Shown piece by piece: positions 1 through 10,816 of a DNA stretch of 64,000 nt. The DNA lies in the NCBI RefSeq assembly GCF_003323715.1, contig NZ_QOIN01000036.1:124001-188000 (forward strand), given 5' to 3'. The notes under the pieces are model-generated. The model worked only from the letters and a program-made list of their open reading frames with translations, did not search any database and had not been told where the DNA came from. Origin of the DNA: Streptomyces diacarni (GTDB lineage: Bacteria > Actinomycetota > Actinomycetes > Streptomycetales > Streptomycetaceae). The position numbers and the translations under genes were made by a program. Each line of letters opens with the position of its first letter. Within the stretch, counting starts at the first letter, position 1.

Positions 1-73
1 CCACGCTCCACGAGGGGGCCGTGGGCGGGGCGTCGGAGCCGTCGGCCGGTGGGGTGAGCGCGTCGGTGGCCAT
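1..73 (-). CDS. N-terminus of an unidentified protein (cut by window start)
   Basis: An ATG at 71-73 on the minus strand opens a frame that stays open for 24 codons to the window edge (MATDALTPPADGSDAPPTAP and on). A good Shine-Dalgarno (GGAGAAGGGG) lies just upstream, so this is a real gene start. The visible part is a polar, proline-rich N-terminus without a recognisable domain. It is transcribed divergently from the amidase pair and shares its regulatory gap; a substrate permease would fit that setting, but that is only a guess. Confidence 0.6.
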   Translation of the reverse strand, partial: MATDALTPPADGSDAPPTAPSWSV

Positions 74-107
74 GGTGGTTCCCCTTCTCCTGTGCGGGTT
101 CTCCCTC

Positions 108-128
108 AAACGCAACATCTTTGCGTTT
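108..128. promoter_or_regulatory. 21-bp perfect palindromic operator between divergent genes
   Basis: The arms AAACGCAA and TTGCGTTT are exact inverse complements around a 5-base spacer. The site sits in the divergent gap and its right arm covers the -35 of the proposed amidase promoter. The core GCAA-N5-TTGC recurs at 1894-1906 in front of the TetR gene, so I infer that the local TetR protein binds both. The family assignment of the binder is not proven. Confidence 0.6.
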
Positions 129-149
129 ACCCACCGTAGGCCCTACAGT
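121..149 (+). promoter_or_regulatory. Candidate promoter of the AtzG/AtzE-type operon
   Basis: TTGCGT at 121-126 and TACAGT at 144-149 are separated by 17 bases and match a housekeeping-sigma layout. The -35 lies inside the palindrome at 108-128, so a bound repressor would block it. Confidence 0.45.
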
Positions 150-203
150 CCTCTAAAGCCAAGTAATTGCTTTTAGCTGCCCGAGGAAAGGAAAGGGATC
201 TCC

Positions 204-428
204 ATGCCCACCACCGACGCGCTCACCCCACCGGAGGCGGCCCGCTGGGCCGACCGCTCCGGGCTGCCGCTCGACGCGGCCCGCCATGCCGAGGTCGCGG
301 CCACCGCCCAGTACATCCACTCCGTCGTCTCGGTCCTGCACGAGATCGACTTCGCCGACACACCTCCCGCCCCCGCCTACCGCGTGCGGGAAGACGTGCG
401 AGGAGGGCAGCACCGTGCGCGCGCATGA
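204..428 (+). CDS. AtzG-like small subunit (DUF4089-type)
   Basis: A 74-residue protein with the DUF4089/AtzG pattern: GLPLDAARHAEV followed by a helix and the tail DFADTPPAPAYR. In the family it binds and stabilises an AtzE-type amidase acting on carboxybiuret-like or related amides. The ATG at 204 has a GGAAAGGGA ribosome site 6 bases upstream. Its stop overlaps the amidase start by 14 bases, so the two are translationally coupled and probably form one complex. Similarity of its first residues (TDALTPP) to the divergent cut protein is noticeable but may be chance. Confidence 0.7.
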   Translation: MPTTDALTPPEAARWADRSGLPLDAARHAEVAATAQYIHSVVSVLHEIDFADTPPAPAYRVREDVRGGQHRARA

Positions 429-1827
429 ACTCTCCCTGGCCGCCGCCGCGGAGGCGATACGGACACGACGGCTCTCCCCGGTCGAACTGACCGAGGCGGT
501 ACTCGACCGCCTCGACCGGACGGAACCCCTGGTCGGCGCCTACGCCACGGTCACCGCCGAACGGGCGCTGTACACCGCGCACGAGGCCGAACGGGAGATC
601 GCCGCGGGCCGCCCGCGGGGGCCGCTGCACGGGGTGCCCATGGGCGTGAAGGACCTGATCGACGTGGCCGGCGTGCCCACCACGGCCGGCTCGCGGGTAC
701 GGGCCGGACACCGCGCGGAGTCCGACAGCACGGTCGCCGCACGCCTGGCGGCGGCCGGCGCGATCCTCGTCGGCAAGACCCACACCCACGAGTTCGCCTA
801 CGGGCTGACCACACCGCAGACCCGCAACGCCTGGGACCGGGGGCGTGTCGCCGGCGGATCCAGCGGCGGCTCGGCCGTCGCCGTGTCCGCGGGTTCTGCG
901 ACGTTCGCCCTGGGCACGGACACCGGCGGATCGATCCGGGTGCCGGCCGCGCTCAACGGCGTCGTCGGGCTCAAGCCCACCTACGGACTCGTGCCCCGCA
1001 CCGGGGTGACGCCGCTGTCCTGGTCGCTGGACCACGTCGGCCCCGTCACCCGCACCGTGGAGGACGCCGGCCTGGTCCTGGCAGCCCTGACCGGACCCGA
1101 CGCGGGCGACCCTGCCTCCCTGCCCGCCCTGCCCGAGCCGGGGACGGGCCCGGCCCACCCGACCGCCTCCGCCCGCCCCTCGGACCTGACGGGGCTGCGT
1201 GTCGGAGTGCCGCGCACCTACTACTTCGACCACGTCGACGGACAGGTCGAGGCGGCTGTCCGAGGCGCGCTCGCCCACCTGGAGGCACTGGGGGCGCGGC
1301 TCGTCGAGGTCGACACCCCCATGGCGCGCTACGTCCAGGCGGCGCAGTGGGGCCTGATGGTCCCGGAAGCCACCGCCTACCACGAACGCACCCTGCGCGC
1401 AGCGCCCGACCTGTACGGCGCCGACGTCCGCGTCCTCCTCGAAGCGGGCGCGCTGCTCGGCGCTGGAGACTACCTGCGCGCCCAACGGGCCCGGACCCTG
1501 ATGCGGCAGGCGTGGGAGCACCTGCTGGAGGAGGTGGACCTGGTCGCGGCCCCGACCGTCCCCACGACCGCCACCCCCGTCGACGAGGAGACCGTCACCT
1601 GGCCGGACGGCACCACCGAGGCCGTCTCCGACGCCTACGTACGCCTCTGCGCCCCCGCCAACCTCACCGGGATGCCCGCGCTCACGCTCCCCGTAGGGCA
1701 CGACGCGGACGGCCTGCCGGTCGGCATGCAGCTCATCGGGCGGCCGCTGGGGGAGCCGGACCTCCTGCGGACCGGCCACGCCTACGAGGCGACCCGCCCC
1801 GTGCGCGAACTCGCCAGGGCTGCATGA
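415..1827 (+). CDS. AtzE-type amidase (amidase signature family)
   Basis: A 470-residue cytosolic amidohydrolase. The Ser-cisSer-Lys triad is visible: Lys in GVKDLIDVAGVPTTAGS, the cis-Ser in GGSSGGSAVAVSAG, and the nucleophile in ALGTDTGGSIRVPAA. The family hydrolyses C-N amide bonds; with the AtzG-like partner, the best match is the 1-carboxybiuret hydrolase/AtzE group rather than GatA, since no gatB or gatC is nearby. The GTG at 415 is chosen over upstream in-frame starts because AGGAGG at 401-406 is 8 bases away and the overlap with the small subunit is short. The substrate is not determined by sequence alone. Confidence 0.82.
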   Translation: MRAHELSLAAAAEAIRTRRLSPVELTEAVLDRLDRTEPLVGAYATVTAERALYTAHEAEREIAAGRPRGPLHGVPMGVKDLIDVAGVPTTAGSRVRAGHRAESDSTVAARLAAAGAILVGKTHTHEFAYGLTTPQTRNAWDRGRVAGGSSGGSAVAVSAGSATFALGTDTGGSIRVPAALNGVVGLKPTYGLVPRTGVTPLSWSLDHVGPVTRTVEDAGLVLAALTGPDAGDPASLPALPEPGTGPAHPTASARPSDLTGLRVGVPRTYYFDHVDGQVEAAVRGALAHLEALGARLVEVDTPMARYVQAAQWGLMVPEATAYHERTLRAAPDLYGADVRVLLEAGALLGAGDYLRAQRARTLMRQAWEHLLEEVDLVAAPTVPTTATPVDEETVTWPDGTTEAVSDAYVRLCAPANLTGMPALTLPVGHDADGLPVGMQLIGRPLGEPDLLRTGHAYEATRPVRELARAA

Positions 1828-1889
1828 GACGGCACGCCACGACCCCGCCCGGGCCCGCGCTCGTTCGTGGTGCGGGGCGGCCCCGCGCT

Positions 1890-1914
1890 AGAAGCAAGGA
1901 TTTTGCATTAGTGT
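1890..1914. promoter_or_regulatory. Second GCAA-N5-TTGC site with -10 of the TetR gene
   Basis: Bases 1890-1910 align with the palindrome at 108-128 in 13 of 21 positions, including the whole GCAA-N5-TTGC core (1894-1906). A TAGTGT -10 hexamer at 1909-1914 lies 7 bases before the ATG at 1922, the spacing of leaderless Streptomyces transcripts. The site would overlap the promoter, as expected of an autorepressor. Confidence 0.5.
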
Positions 1915-1921
1915 GGGGGCC

Positions 1922-2485
1922 ATGAGCCGTCGACCGATGGTGCGCCCCGGTGGACGCAGCGCCCGGGTGCAGGAAGCCGTGCACACCGCCGTCCGCGAAC
2001 TGGTGGCGGAGGTGGGCAGGGACGCGCTGACGGTGCCCCAGGTCGCCACGCGCGCCGGAGTCACCCCCTCGACGGTCTACCGCCGCTGGGGCGACCTGAA
2101 AGAACTGCTCTCGGACGTGGCGGTCGAACGACTGCGCCCCGAGGCGCCACCGGAAGACCTGGGAAACCTCTCCGCCGACCTGACGGCCTGGGCGGAGGAG
2201 TTCCTCGACGAGATGTCCTCCCCGCCGGGCCGCGCCTACATCAGGGACGCACTGCTCGGCGACCCGGACGGCGGCAACGGCGGCCAGTGCTCGGCCTACG
2301 CCGCCGAACAGATCGACGTCGTCCTCGCCCGCGCCGCCGACCGCGGCGAGACGGCCCCCGACGTCGAAACCGTCATCGACCGCGTCGTCGCCCCCATGAT
2401 GTACCGCATCCTCTTCCGCCCCGACGGGCTCGACCCCGCCTACGCCCACCGACTGGTGACCGGACTGCTCACCGCTGGGGCGTAG
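1922..2485 (+). CDS. TetR/AcrR-family transcriptional regulator
   Basis: A 187-residue protein. Residues about 12-60 form the TetR DNA-binding domain, with the helix-turn-helix LTVPQVATRAGVTPSTVYRRW. The C-terminal half (about 70-187) is an all-helical ligand-binding domain without a recognised ligand. The ATG at 1922 fits a leaderless transcript; an in-frame GTG at 1913 lies inside the -10 region. It follows the amidase by 94 bases on the same strand, and the related palindromes at 108 and 1890 make it the likely regulator of both promoters. Confidence 0.85.
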   Translation: MSRRPMVRPGGRSARVQEAVHTAVRELVAEVGRDALTVPQVATRAGVTPSTVYRRWGDLKELLSDVAVERLRPEAPPEDLGNLSADLTAWAEEFLDEMSSPPGRAYIRDALLGDPDGGNGGQCSAYAAEQIDVVLARAADRGETAPDVETVIDRVVAPMMYRILFRPDGLDPAYAHRLVTGLLTAGA

Positions 2486-2608
2486 GTCCCGCACCTCCCC
2501 CAGCCGTTACGCCGCTCCCCACCCCAACACGGGCGCCCCGTCCGCGAGTTCGCCCCTCGCGGACCGGCGTAGGCTCCCGGGCGAGCGGGACGACGAAGGG
2601 ACAGCGCA

Positions 2609-3424
2609 GTGAGTGAGCACAGCAGCCCGTCGAGCGGCGCCGGCGGACAGGCGACCACAGTGGCCCACAACGCCAGGGTGTGGAACTACTGGCTCGGCGG
2701 CAAGAATTACCACCCCGTCGACAAGGAGATCGGCGACCACGTGCTGAGCATGTTCCCCACCCTCGCCGAAGCGGCCCGCGCCGACCGGGCGTTCCTCCGC
2801 CGCGCCGTCACCCACCTGACGGAGACGGCGGGAATCCGGCAGTTCCTCGACATCGGGGCCGGGCTGCCCACCGTCGACAACACCCACGAAGTCGCCCAGC
2901 GCAGCGCTCCCGAGTCACGGATCGTGTACGTCGACAACGACCCCACCGTCCTCGTGCACGCCCGCGCCCTGCTCACCGGCTCTCCCGAGGGCGCCACCGA
3001 CTACATCGAAGCGGACGCGCACCAGCCGGAGACCATCCTGCAACGCGCCGCCCGCACCCTGGACTTCGACCGCCCGGTGGCCGTGATGATGCTCGGCGTA
3101 CTCAACTTCGTCCTGGACACGGACACGGCGAAGAACATCGTGCGGCGGATCATGGACGCCGTACCCTCCGGCAGCCACCTCGTCCTCACCCACCCCACCC
3201 TGGAGATCGGCGGCGAGGGCGGCGCCGCGATGATGCGGTTCTGGAACGAGAACGCGACGCCGCCGGTCACCGACCGCGACAGCGCCCAGATCGCGGACTT
3301 CTTCGAGGGCCTCCAGATGCTGGAGCCGGGCATCGTGCCCTGCTCGCAGTGGCGGGCCGAGCAGCCGGCTGACCTGAGCCAGCGGGAGGTCGCCGAGTTC
3401 GGCGCGGTGGGACGCAAACCGTGA
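2609..3424 (+). CDS. SAM-dependent methyltransferase, DUF574 type
   Basis: A 271-residue member of the actinobacterial Methyltransf_19 (DUF574) group. Diagnostic parts are the N-terminal ARVWNYWLGGKNYHPVDKE, the SAM-binding strand FLDIGAGLPT, the acidic loop VYVDNDPTVL and the PVAVMMLGVLNFV core. Streptomyces carry dozens of these proteins and their substrates are mostly unknown. The GTG at 2609 follows GAAGGGAC. It stands alone, 123 bases after the TetR gene. Confidence 0.85.
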   Translation: MSEHSSPSSGAGGQATTVAHNARVWNYWLGGKNYHPVDKEIGDHVLSMFPTLAEAARADRAFLRRAVTHLTETAGIRQFLDIGAGLPTVDNTHEVAQRSAPESRIVYVDNDPTVLVHARALLTGSPEGATDYIEADAHQPETILQRAARTLDFDRPVAVMMLGVLNFVLDTDTAKNIVRRIMDAVPSGSHLVLTHPTLEIGGEGGAAMMRFWNENATPPVTDRDSAQIADFFEGLQMLEPGIVPCSQWRAEQPADLSQREVAEFGAVGRKP

Positions 3425-3512
3425 CCAGCGCCAACCGCGGCCGCCGCGCCGCTTCCCGGCCCCGCATGCGCGCAGGGCGGGACGGGGGCGCGGCACCACA
3501 GCGCGCGGGCCC

Positions 3513-5042
3513 TCAGATGTCCCTGAACGTCTCGATCTGCGCGCCCACCTCGTTGAGGCGCTCCGCCAGGTCCTCGTAGCCGCGGTTGATGACGTACACG
3601 TTGCGCAGGACCGAGGTGCCCTCCGCCGCCATCATGGCCAGCAGGACGACGACGGCCGGACGCAGTGCGGGCGGGCACATCATCTCGGAGGCGCGCCAGC
3701 GGGTGGGGCCCTCGACCAGGACGCGGTGCGGGTCGAGCAACTGGAGCCTGCCGCCGAGCCGGTTGAGGTCGGTCAGGTAGATGGCCCGGTTGTCGTAGAC
3801 CCAGTCGTGGATGAGGGTCTGACCCTGCGCCGACGCGGCGATCGCGGCGAAGAACGGCACGTTGTCGATGTTGAGGCCGGGGAACGGCATGGGGTGGATC
3901 TTGTCGATGGGCGCCTCCAGCTTGGAGGGCCGCACCGTCAGGTCCGTCAGCCTCGTACGCCCGTTGTCGGCCGCGTACTCGGCGCTGCGGTCGAAGTCGA
4001 GACCCATCTCCTCCAGGACCGCGAGCTCGATCTCCATGAACTCGGCGGGCACGCGCCGCACCGTCAGCTCCGACTCGGTGACGATGGCGGCGGCCACCAG
4101 GCTCATGGCCTCGACCGGGTCCTCCGACGGCGAGTAGTCCACGTCCGTGTCGATGACCGGAACGCCGTGCACCGTCAGCGTGGTGGAGCCGACGCCGTCC
4201 ACGCGCACACCGAGCTGCTCCAGGAAGAAACACAGGTCCTGGACCATGTAGTTGGACGAGGCGTTGCGGATGACCGTGGCACCCTCGTGCCGGGCGGCGG
4301 CCAGCAGCGCGTTCTCGGTGACGGTGTCCCCGCGCTCGGTCAGCACGATCGGGCGCTTGGGCGCGACGCCGGCTTCCACATCGGCGTGGTAGATGCCTTC
4401 GGTGGCGGTGACCGCGAGCCCGAAGTGGCGCAGCGCGCTCATGTGCGGCTCGACCGTGCGGGTGCCCAGATCGCAGCCGCCCGCGTAGGGGATGCGGAAG
4501 TGGTCCATCCGGTGCAGCAGCGGGCCGAGGAACATGATGATGCTCCGCGTGCGCCGGGCGGCCTCCTGGTCGATCGAGTCGAGATCCAGCTCGGCGGGCG
4601 GCACGATCTCCAGGTCCGCGCCGCCGTTGATCCACCGGCACCGCACCCCGATGGAGGAGAGCACCTCCAGGATGCGGTAGACCTCCTCGATCCGGGCGAC
4701 CCGACGCAGCACCGTGCGGCCGGAGTTGAGGAGCGAGGCACACAGCAGCGCCACGCACGCGTTCTTGCTGGTCTTGACGTCGATGCTGCCGGACAGGCGG
4801 CGCCCGCCCACCACGCGCAGATGCATCGGGCCCGAGTACCCCAGCGAGACGATCTCGCTGTCCAGCGCCTCGGAGATCCGGGCGATCATCTCAAGGCTGA
4901 TGTTCTGGTTGCCGCGCTCGATGCGGTTCACCGCGCTCTGGCTGGTGCCGAGCGCTTCGGCCAGTTGAGACTGCGTCATACCACGGTGCTGACGGGCATC
5001 GCGGATCAACTGGCCGATACGGGCGAGGTAGTCGTCGGTCAT
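3513..5042 (-). CDS. HTH-XRE/MurA fusion: UDP-GlcNAc 1-carboxyvinyltransferase family with DNA-binding head
   Basis: A 509-residue protein. Residues about 7-65 form a Cro/C1-type helix-turn-helix (GMTQSQLAEALGTSQSAVNR). From about 73 on it is an EPSP-synthase-fold enolpyruvyl transferase of the MurA family. The substrate-loop pair Lys-Asn (TSKNACVA) and the loop Cys (AGGCDLGTRTVEPH) that forms the PEP adduct in MurA are kept. Normal MurA is about 420-450 residues and has no HTH. The sequence suggests either a second peptidoglycan-precursor enzyme or a regulator that senses UDP-sugars. No Shine-Dalgarno precedes the ATG; a TAGTCT -10 lies 6 bases upstream, so it is probably leaderless. Its promoter palindrome is repeated before aconitase. 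Confidence 0.88.
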   Translation of the reverse strand: MTDDYLARIGQLIRDARQHRGMTQSQLAEALGTSQSAVNRIERGNQNISLEMIARISEALDSEIVSLGYSGPMHLRVVGGRRLSGSIDVKTSKNACVALLCASLLNSGRTVLRRVARIEEVYRILEVLSSIGVRCRWINGGADLEIVPPAELDLDSIDQEAARRTRSIIMFLGPLLHRMDHFRIPYAGGCDLGTRTVEPHMSALRHFGLAVTATEGIYHADVEAGVAPKRPIVLTERGDTVTENALLAAARHEGATVIRNASSNYMVQDLCFFLEQLGVRVDGVGSTTLTVHGVPVIDTDVDYSPSEDPVEAMSLVAAAIVTESELTVRRVPAEFMEIELAVLEEMGLDFDRSAEYAADNGRTRLTDLTVRPSKLEAPIDKIHPMPFPGLNIDNVPFFAAIAASAQGQTLIHDWVYDNRAIYLTDLNRLGGRLQLLDPHRVLVEGPTRWRASEMMCPPALRPAVVVLLAMMAAEGTSVLRNVYVINRGYEDLAERLNEVGAQIETFRDI

Positions 5043-5045
5043 GCG

Positions 5046-5071
5046 AGGAGACTATCTCAGATGTGAGATAG
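5046..5071 (-). promoter_or_regulatory. Operator and -10 of the HTH-MurA gene
   Basis: CTATCTCA (5052-5059) and TGAGATAG (5064-5071) are exact inverted arms with a 4-base loop. Read leftward, TAGTCT forms a -10 ending 6 bases before the ATG, and TGAGCC 18 bases further up is a weak -35. The palindrome therefore lies between the two hexamers. Its core TATCTC-N6-GAGATA is identical to that at 7813-7830. Confidence 0.6.
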
Positions 5072-5179
5072 CGGCTCACCCGGGGGGTCGTGGCGCACCG
5101 GAGCGCCGAGGAACCGCCCGAATGCCACGGCCGGCTTGCGTACGGACCCGGAAGGTTCCAAGCATGCCGGATGTGGCAT

Positions 5180-5196
5180 GTAAACAAAATGTTCAC
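5180..5196. promoter_or_regulatory. Imperfect inverted repeat GTRAACA-AAA-TGTTYAC
   Basis: GTAAACA and TGTTCAC pair at 6 of 7 positions around AAA. The site lies 9 bases before the -35 at 5206 of the rightward gene, in an A/T-rich patch unusual for this genome. It is a candidate activator or repressor site; the binder is unknown. Confidence 0.35.
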
Positions 5197-5205
5197 CACG
5201 GAGCA

Positions 5206-5234
5206 TTGACAACAGGTGGTGGCTGACGCAGGCT
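5206..5234 (+). promoter_or_regulatory. Leaderless promoter of the small DNA-binding protein gene
   Basis: TTGACA at 5206-5211, a 17-base spacer and CAGGCT at 5229-5234 are followed by ATG 6 bases later, and no Shine-Dalgarno is present. Confidence 0.55.
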
Positions 5235-5240
5235 GTTCCC

Positions 5241-5699
5241 ATGACGTCCGTCGACGAACCGCAGCCCACGGGCCAGGACCCCTTCACGCCCCCGCACCCC
5301 GACCAGGCCCGGGCCCTGCGCGCACACGCCGCGCTCTTCCGGATCGCCGAGCGGCACGCGGCGACCGAAGCGCAGCGGGCCCGGCAGGCCCACCCCGTCA
5401 TGCCCGGCGCGCACGAGGCCGTACGGCTGGTCGCCTACCTGCTCAGCGGCGCCGCGAGCGCCCAGGCAGGCGAACCCGCGGTGGACGAGGCGGACATCAC
5501 CGCGGCGCTCACCCTCGTGCCCCGCGTGCGCGGAGAGCTGGACGAACTGGAAGAAGGCCTGGTGCGGATGGCGCGCGGCCGCGGCATGACCTGGCCGCAG
5601 ATCGCCTTCGGCCTCGGCCTGGGCACCCCGCAGGCGGCTCGCCAACGCCACGAACGGCTCGCCGAACGGACCCGCTCCGGCGAGCCCGGGGACGCGTAG
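5241..5699 (+). CDS. Small conserved Streptomyces DNA-binding-type protein
   Basis: A 152-residue helical protein without an enzymatic motif. The C-terminal segment, about residues 113-140 (MTWPQIAFGLGLGTPQAARQ), reads as a helix-turn-helix of the kind found in small Streptomyces DNA-binding proteins. The N-terminal half is an Ala/Arg-rich helical region. It is divergent from the HTH-MurA gene, with a leaderless promoter. The function is not known; a role in sensing or repression is inference from the HTH alone. Confidence 0.6.
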   Translation: MTSVDEPQPTGQDPFTPPHPDQARALRAHAALFRIAERHAATEAQRARQAHPVMPGAHEAVRLVAYLLSGAASAQAGEPAVDEADITAALTLVPRVRGELDELEEGLVRMARGRGMTWPQIAFGLGLGTPQAARQRHERLAERTRSGEPGDA

Positions 5700-5744
5700 C
5701 GTCCCCGGGTGGGTGGGGGAGCACCACCCGGCCACGCTGGCCGG

Positions 5745-6287
5745 TCAACCGGTACGCCGCCTGACCGGCCAGGCGAGGGCCGCCCGGTCAACCGGGCGAC
5801 CACCGGCTCGTCGGTCACCGGCCCGCGGGGCAGCGGTCGGATCACCCGCCCGTCGACGTCTGGCCTGTCGGCGGGGCGGGGCGGGGCCGCCGGTCCGTCC
5901 GCCACTGGCCCGTCAGCGAGGGGCCGTCGGTCAAGGGACCGGCCACCGCTTCGTCGGCCAGGACCCGTCGGCCACCGGCAATCGGCGCGGCGCGCCCGTC
6001 ACCGGTGCGTCGGCCAGGCGCCGTCACCGGCCTGTCGACCAGGGGCCGGGTCACTGGTCCGTCGGTCACCGGCCCGTCAGCGAGGGGCCGTCGGCCAAGG
6101 ACCGGACACCGGCTCGTCGGCCACCGGTCCCTCGGCGAGGCGCCCGTCACCGGTGCGTCGGCCGGGGGCCGGGCCGCCGGCTCGGCGGTCACGGCCCGGC
6201 CGGGGCCGGGCGCCCGTCGGGGCCGGACGCCCATCCGGCGGCGAGGGGCGGCGGCCAGGGGTGGCGGCCCCAACGGCGGCCGGCCGG
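5745..6287. repeat. Degenerate GTCGGCCACCGGTCC-type repeat tract between convergent genes
   Basis: About 540 bases of non-coding DNA built from diverged units of roughly 15 bases around GTCGGCCACCGG. Longer exact duplications lie inside it: a 24-base string at 5907-5930 recurs at 6071-6094, and another at 5992-6015 recurs at 6140-6163, so an approximately 150-165-base block was duplicated. Open frames here lack start sites and codon bias. No gene is supported. Confidence 0.7.
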
Positions 6288-7724
6288 TCAGTGACCGGCC
6301 GAGTCCTCGTGGCGTACCCGCAGCACCAGCTTGTTGACCGCCCACAGGGCGACGCCGATCAGTACGAGGACTCCGGCCCTGATGTAGACGCCGGGCTCGC
6401 GGTCGGCCAGTGGGCTGGCGAGGATCAGCGCGGTGACGGCGCCCAGCACGGGGACCGCTGTGGGCGCCCGGAAGTGGTGTTGCTCCACTCGGTCGCGGCG
6501 CAGCACCAGGACGGCCACGTTGACGACGGCGAAGACGCACAGCAGCAGGAACGAGGTGGTGTCGCCCAGTCCCGCGATCTCGCCCGTGGACACCAGGCCG
6601 ACCGCCAGCAGGGTCACGAAGACGATGCCGACGATGGGGGTGCGGCGGCCGGGCAGCACGCGGCCCATGGCGCGGGGCAGGATGCGTTCGTTCGCCATGC
6701 CGTAGCACAGCCGCGAGGCCATCATGATGTTGATCAGTGCCGAGTTGGAGACGGCGAACAGGGCGATCACGGCGAACAGTTCGTGGGGGAAGTCGACACC
6801 GCCCGCCTTGACCACCTCCAGCAGCGGGCCGCTCGACTTCTCCAGCGTGCTCGTCGGTACGAGCAGTGAGGAGACCAGCGCGACGAGGACGTAGACGGTT
6901 CCGGTGACCGCGACGCCGAGGAAGATGCCGCGCGGGAAGGTGCGCTGCGGGTCCACGGTCTCCTCTGCCATGTTGACCGAGTCCTCGAATCCGACGAACG
7001 CGAAGAAGCCGAGCGCGGTGGCGCCCAGGACGCCGGAGAAGAGCGCGTAGCCGGTGCCGCCGGTCTCCAGGTCGCTCAGCCGCGCGGGGTCGCCGTCGCC
7101 GGAGAGGGCCGCGTAGAGGCCGATGCCGAGGATGATGGCCAGTCCGGTGATCTCGATCAGGGTGAGGACGACGTTCGCCTTCACCGATTCCGAGACGCCG
7201 CGCAGGTTCAGTGCCGCGAGGGCGAGCACGAACAGGATCGCCATCAGCGTCGAGGGCAGTGCGCCGTTCGTCAGCTCGTCCAGGTAGTCGCCGCTGAAGG
7301 CCAGTGCCGCCGCGCTCGCGGAGGACAGGCCCGAGCACATCACCATGAAGGCGACGATGAAGGTCAGGAAGGGCACCTTGAACGCGCGCTGTGTGTAGAG
7401 CGCGGCGCCGGCCGCTTTCGGGTACTTGCCGACCAGCTCCACATACGAGGCGGCGGTCAGCAGTGCGACGACGAAGCCGATCGCGAACGGCAGCCACAGC
7501 GCACCGCCGACCTTCCCGGCGACCTTGCCCGTCGTGGCGTAGATCCCGGTGCCCAGGATGTCGCCGATCACGAAGAGGATCAGTAGTTTCGGCCCGATGG
7601 CCCGCTTCAGCGCGGGCTCTTCCGGCCGGCCGGGTCCGCGCGGCGCGGGGGCCGCCGGGTTCGTGGAGGACACGGCACCACTGTGCGGCAGGGGGCGCCG
7701 CGGGTCCATGGGTCGGACAGGCAT
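6288..7724 (-). CDS. APC-superfamily amino acid/polyamine permease
   Basis: About 478 residues with some 12 hydrophobic segments starting near residue 45. The first helix carries the substrate-site signature GDILGTGIYATTG of the APC fold, and FFAFVGFEDSVNMAEET is the conserved helix-6 region. It should be a cytoplasmic-membrane importer or exchanger of amino acids or related cations; the substrate cannot be read. The start is uncertain: ATG at 7724, ATG at 7709 and GTG at 7673 are all without a clear ribosome site. Its promoter must overlap the leftward side of the aconitase control region. Confidence 0.82.
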   Translation of the reverse strand: MPVRPMDPRRPLPHSGAVSSTNPAAPAPRGPGRPEEPALKRAIGPKLLILFVIGDILGTGIYATTGKVAGKVGGALWLPFAIGFVVALLTAASYVELVGKYPKAAGAALYTQRAFKVPFLTFIVAFMVMCSGLSSASAAALAFSGDYLDELTNGALPSTLMAILFVLALAALNLRGVSESVKANVVLTLIEITGLAIILGIGLYAALSGDGDPARLSDLETGGTGYALFSGVLGATALGFFAFVGFEDSVNMAEETVDPQRTFPRGIFLGVAVTGTVYVLVALVSSLLVPTSTLEKSSGPLLEVVKAGGVDFPHELFAVIALFAVSNSALINIMMASRLCYGMANERILPRAMGRVLPGRRTPIVGIVFVTLLAVGLVSTGEIAGLGDTTSFLLLCVFAVVNVAVLVLRRDRVEQHHFRAPTAVPVLGAVTALILASPLADREPGVYIRAGVLVLIGVALWAVNKLVLRVRHEDSAGH

Positions 7725-7783
7725 CGGCGCGCCGCCGCCGCGGGCGTGTCGGCGAGGTCGGGCGGGGGCACCCGGGGGCAGGC

Positions 7784-7810
7784 ATGACCGGCGCGCGCTC
7801 GTGTACTAGA

Positions 7811-7812
<2 letters not shown>
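7784..7812 (+). promoter_or_regulatory. Candidate aconitase promoter
   Basis: ATGACC at 7784-7789 and TAGAGT at 7807-7812 are spaced by 17 bases. Transcription would start near 7819, inside the palindrome at 7811-7832, and leave an approximately 150-base leader. Confidence 0.5.
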
Positions 7813-10732
<2,920 letters not shown>

Positions 10733-10758
10733 CGTCCCTCCGGACGCCGACCACACAC

Positions 10759-10790
10759 GACGGGCCGCACCCGGGAGGGTGCGGCCCGTC
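10759..10790. terminator. Bidirectional terminator between acnA and the mannosidase gene
   Basis: GACGGGCCGCACCC pairs perfectly with GGGTGCGGCCCGTC (14 bp) around a GGGA loop, between two convergent stop codons. Confidence 0.85.
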
Positions 10791-10816
10791 CGTTGGTGGT
10801 GCGGGTCGGGGAGCGG

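Noticed and set aside
3726..5066. 446-codon frame opposite the HTH-MurA gene
   Set aside because: Antisense shadow; the minus-strand protein has complete domains.
5709..6869. Open frames over the repeat tract before the permease stop
   Set aside because: Low-complexity peptides from G/C repeats, no start signals, and partly antisense to the permease.
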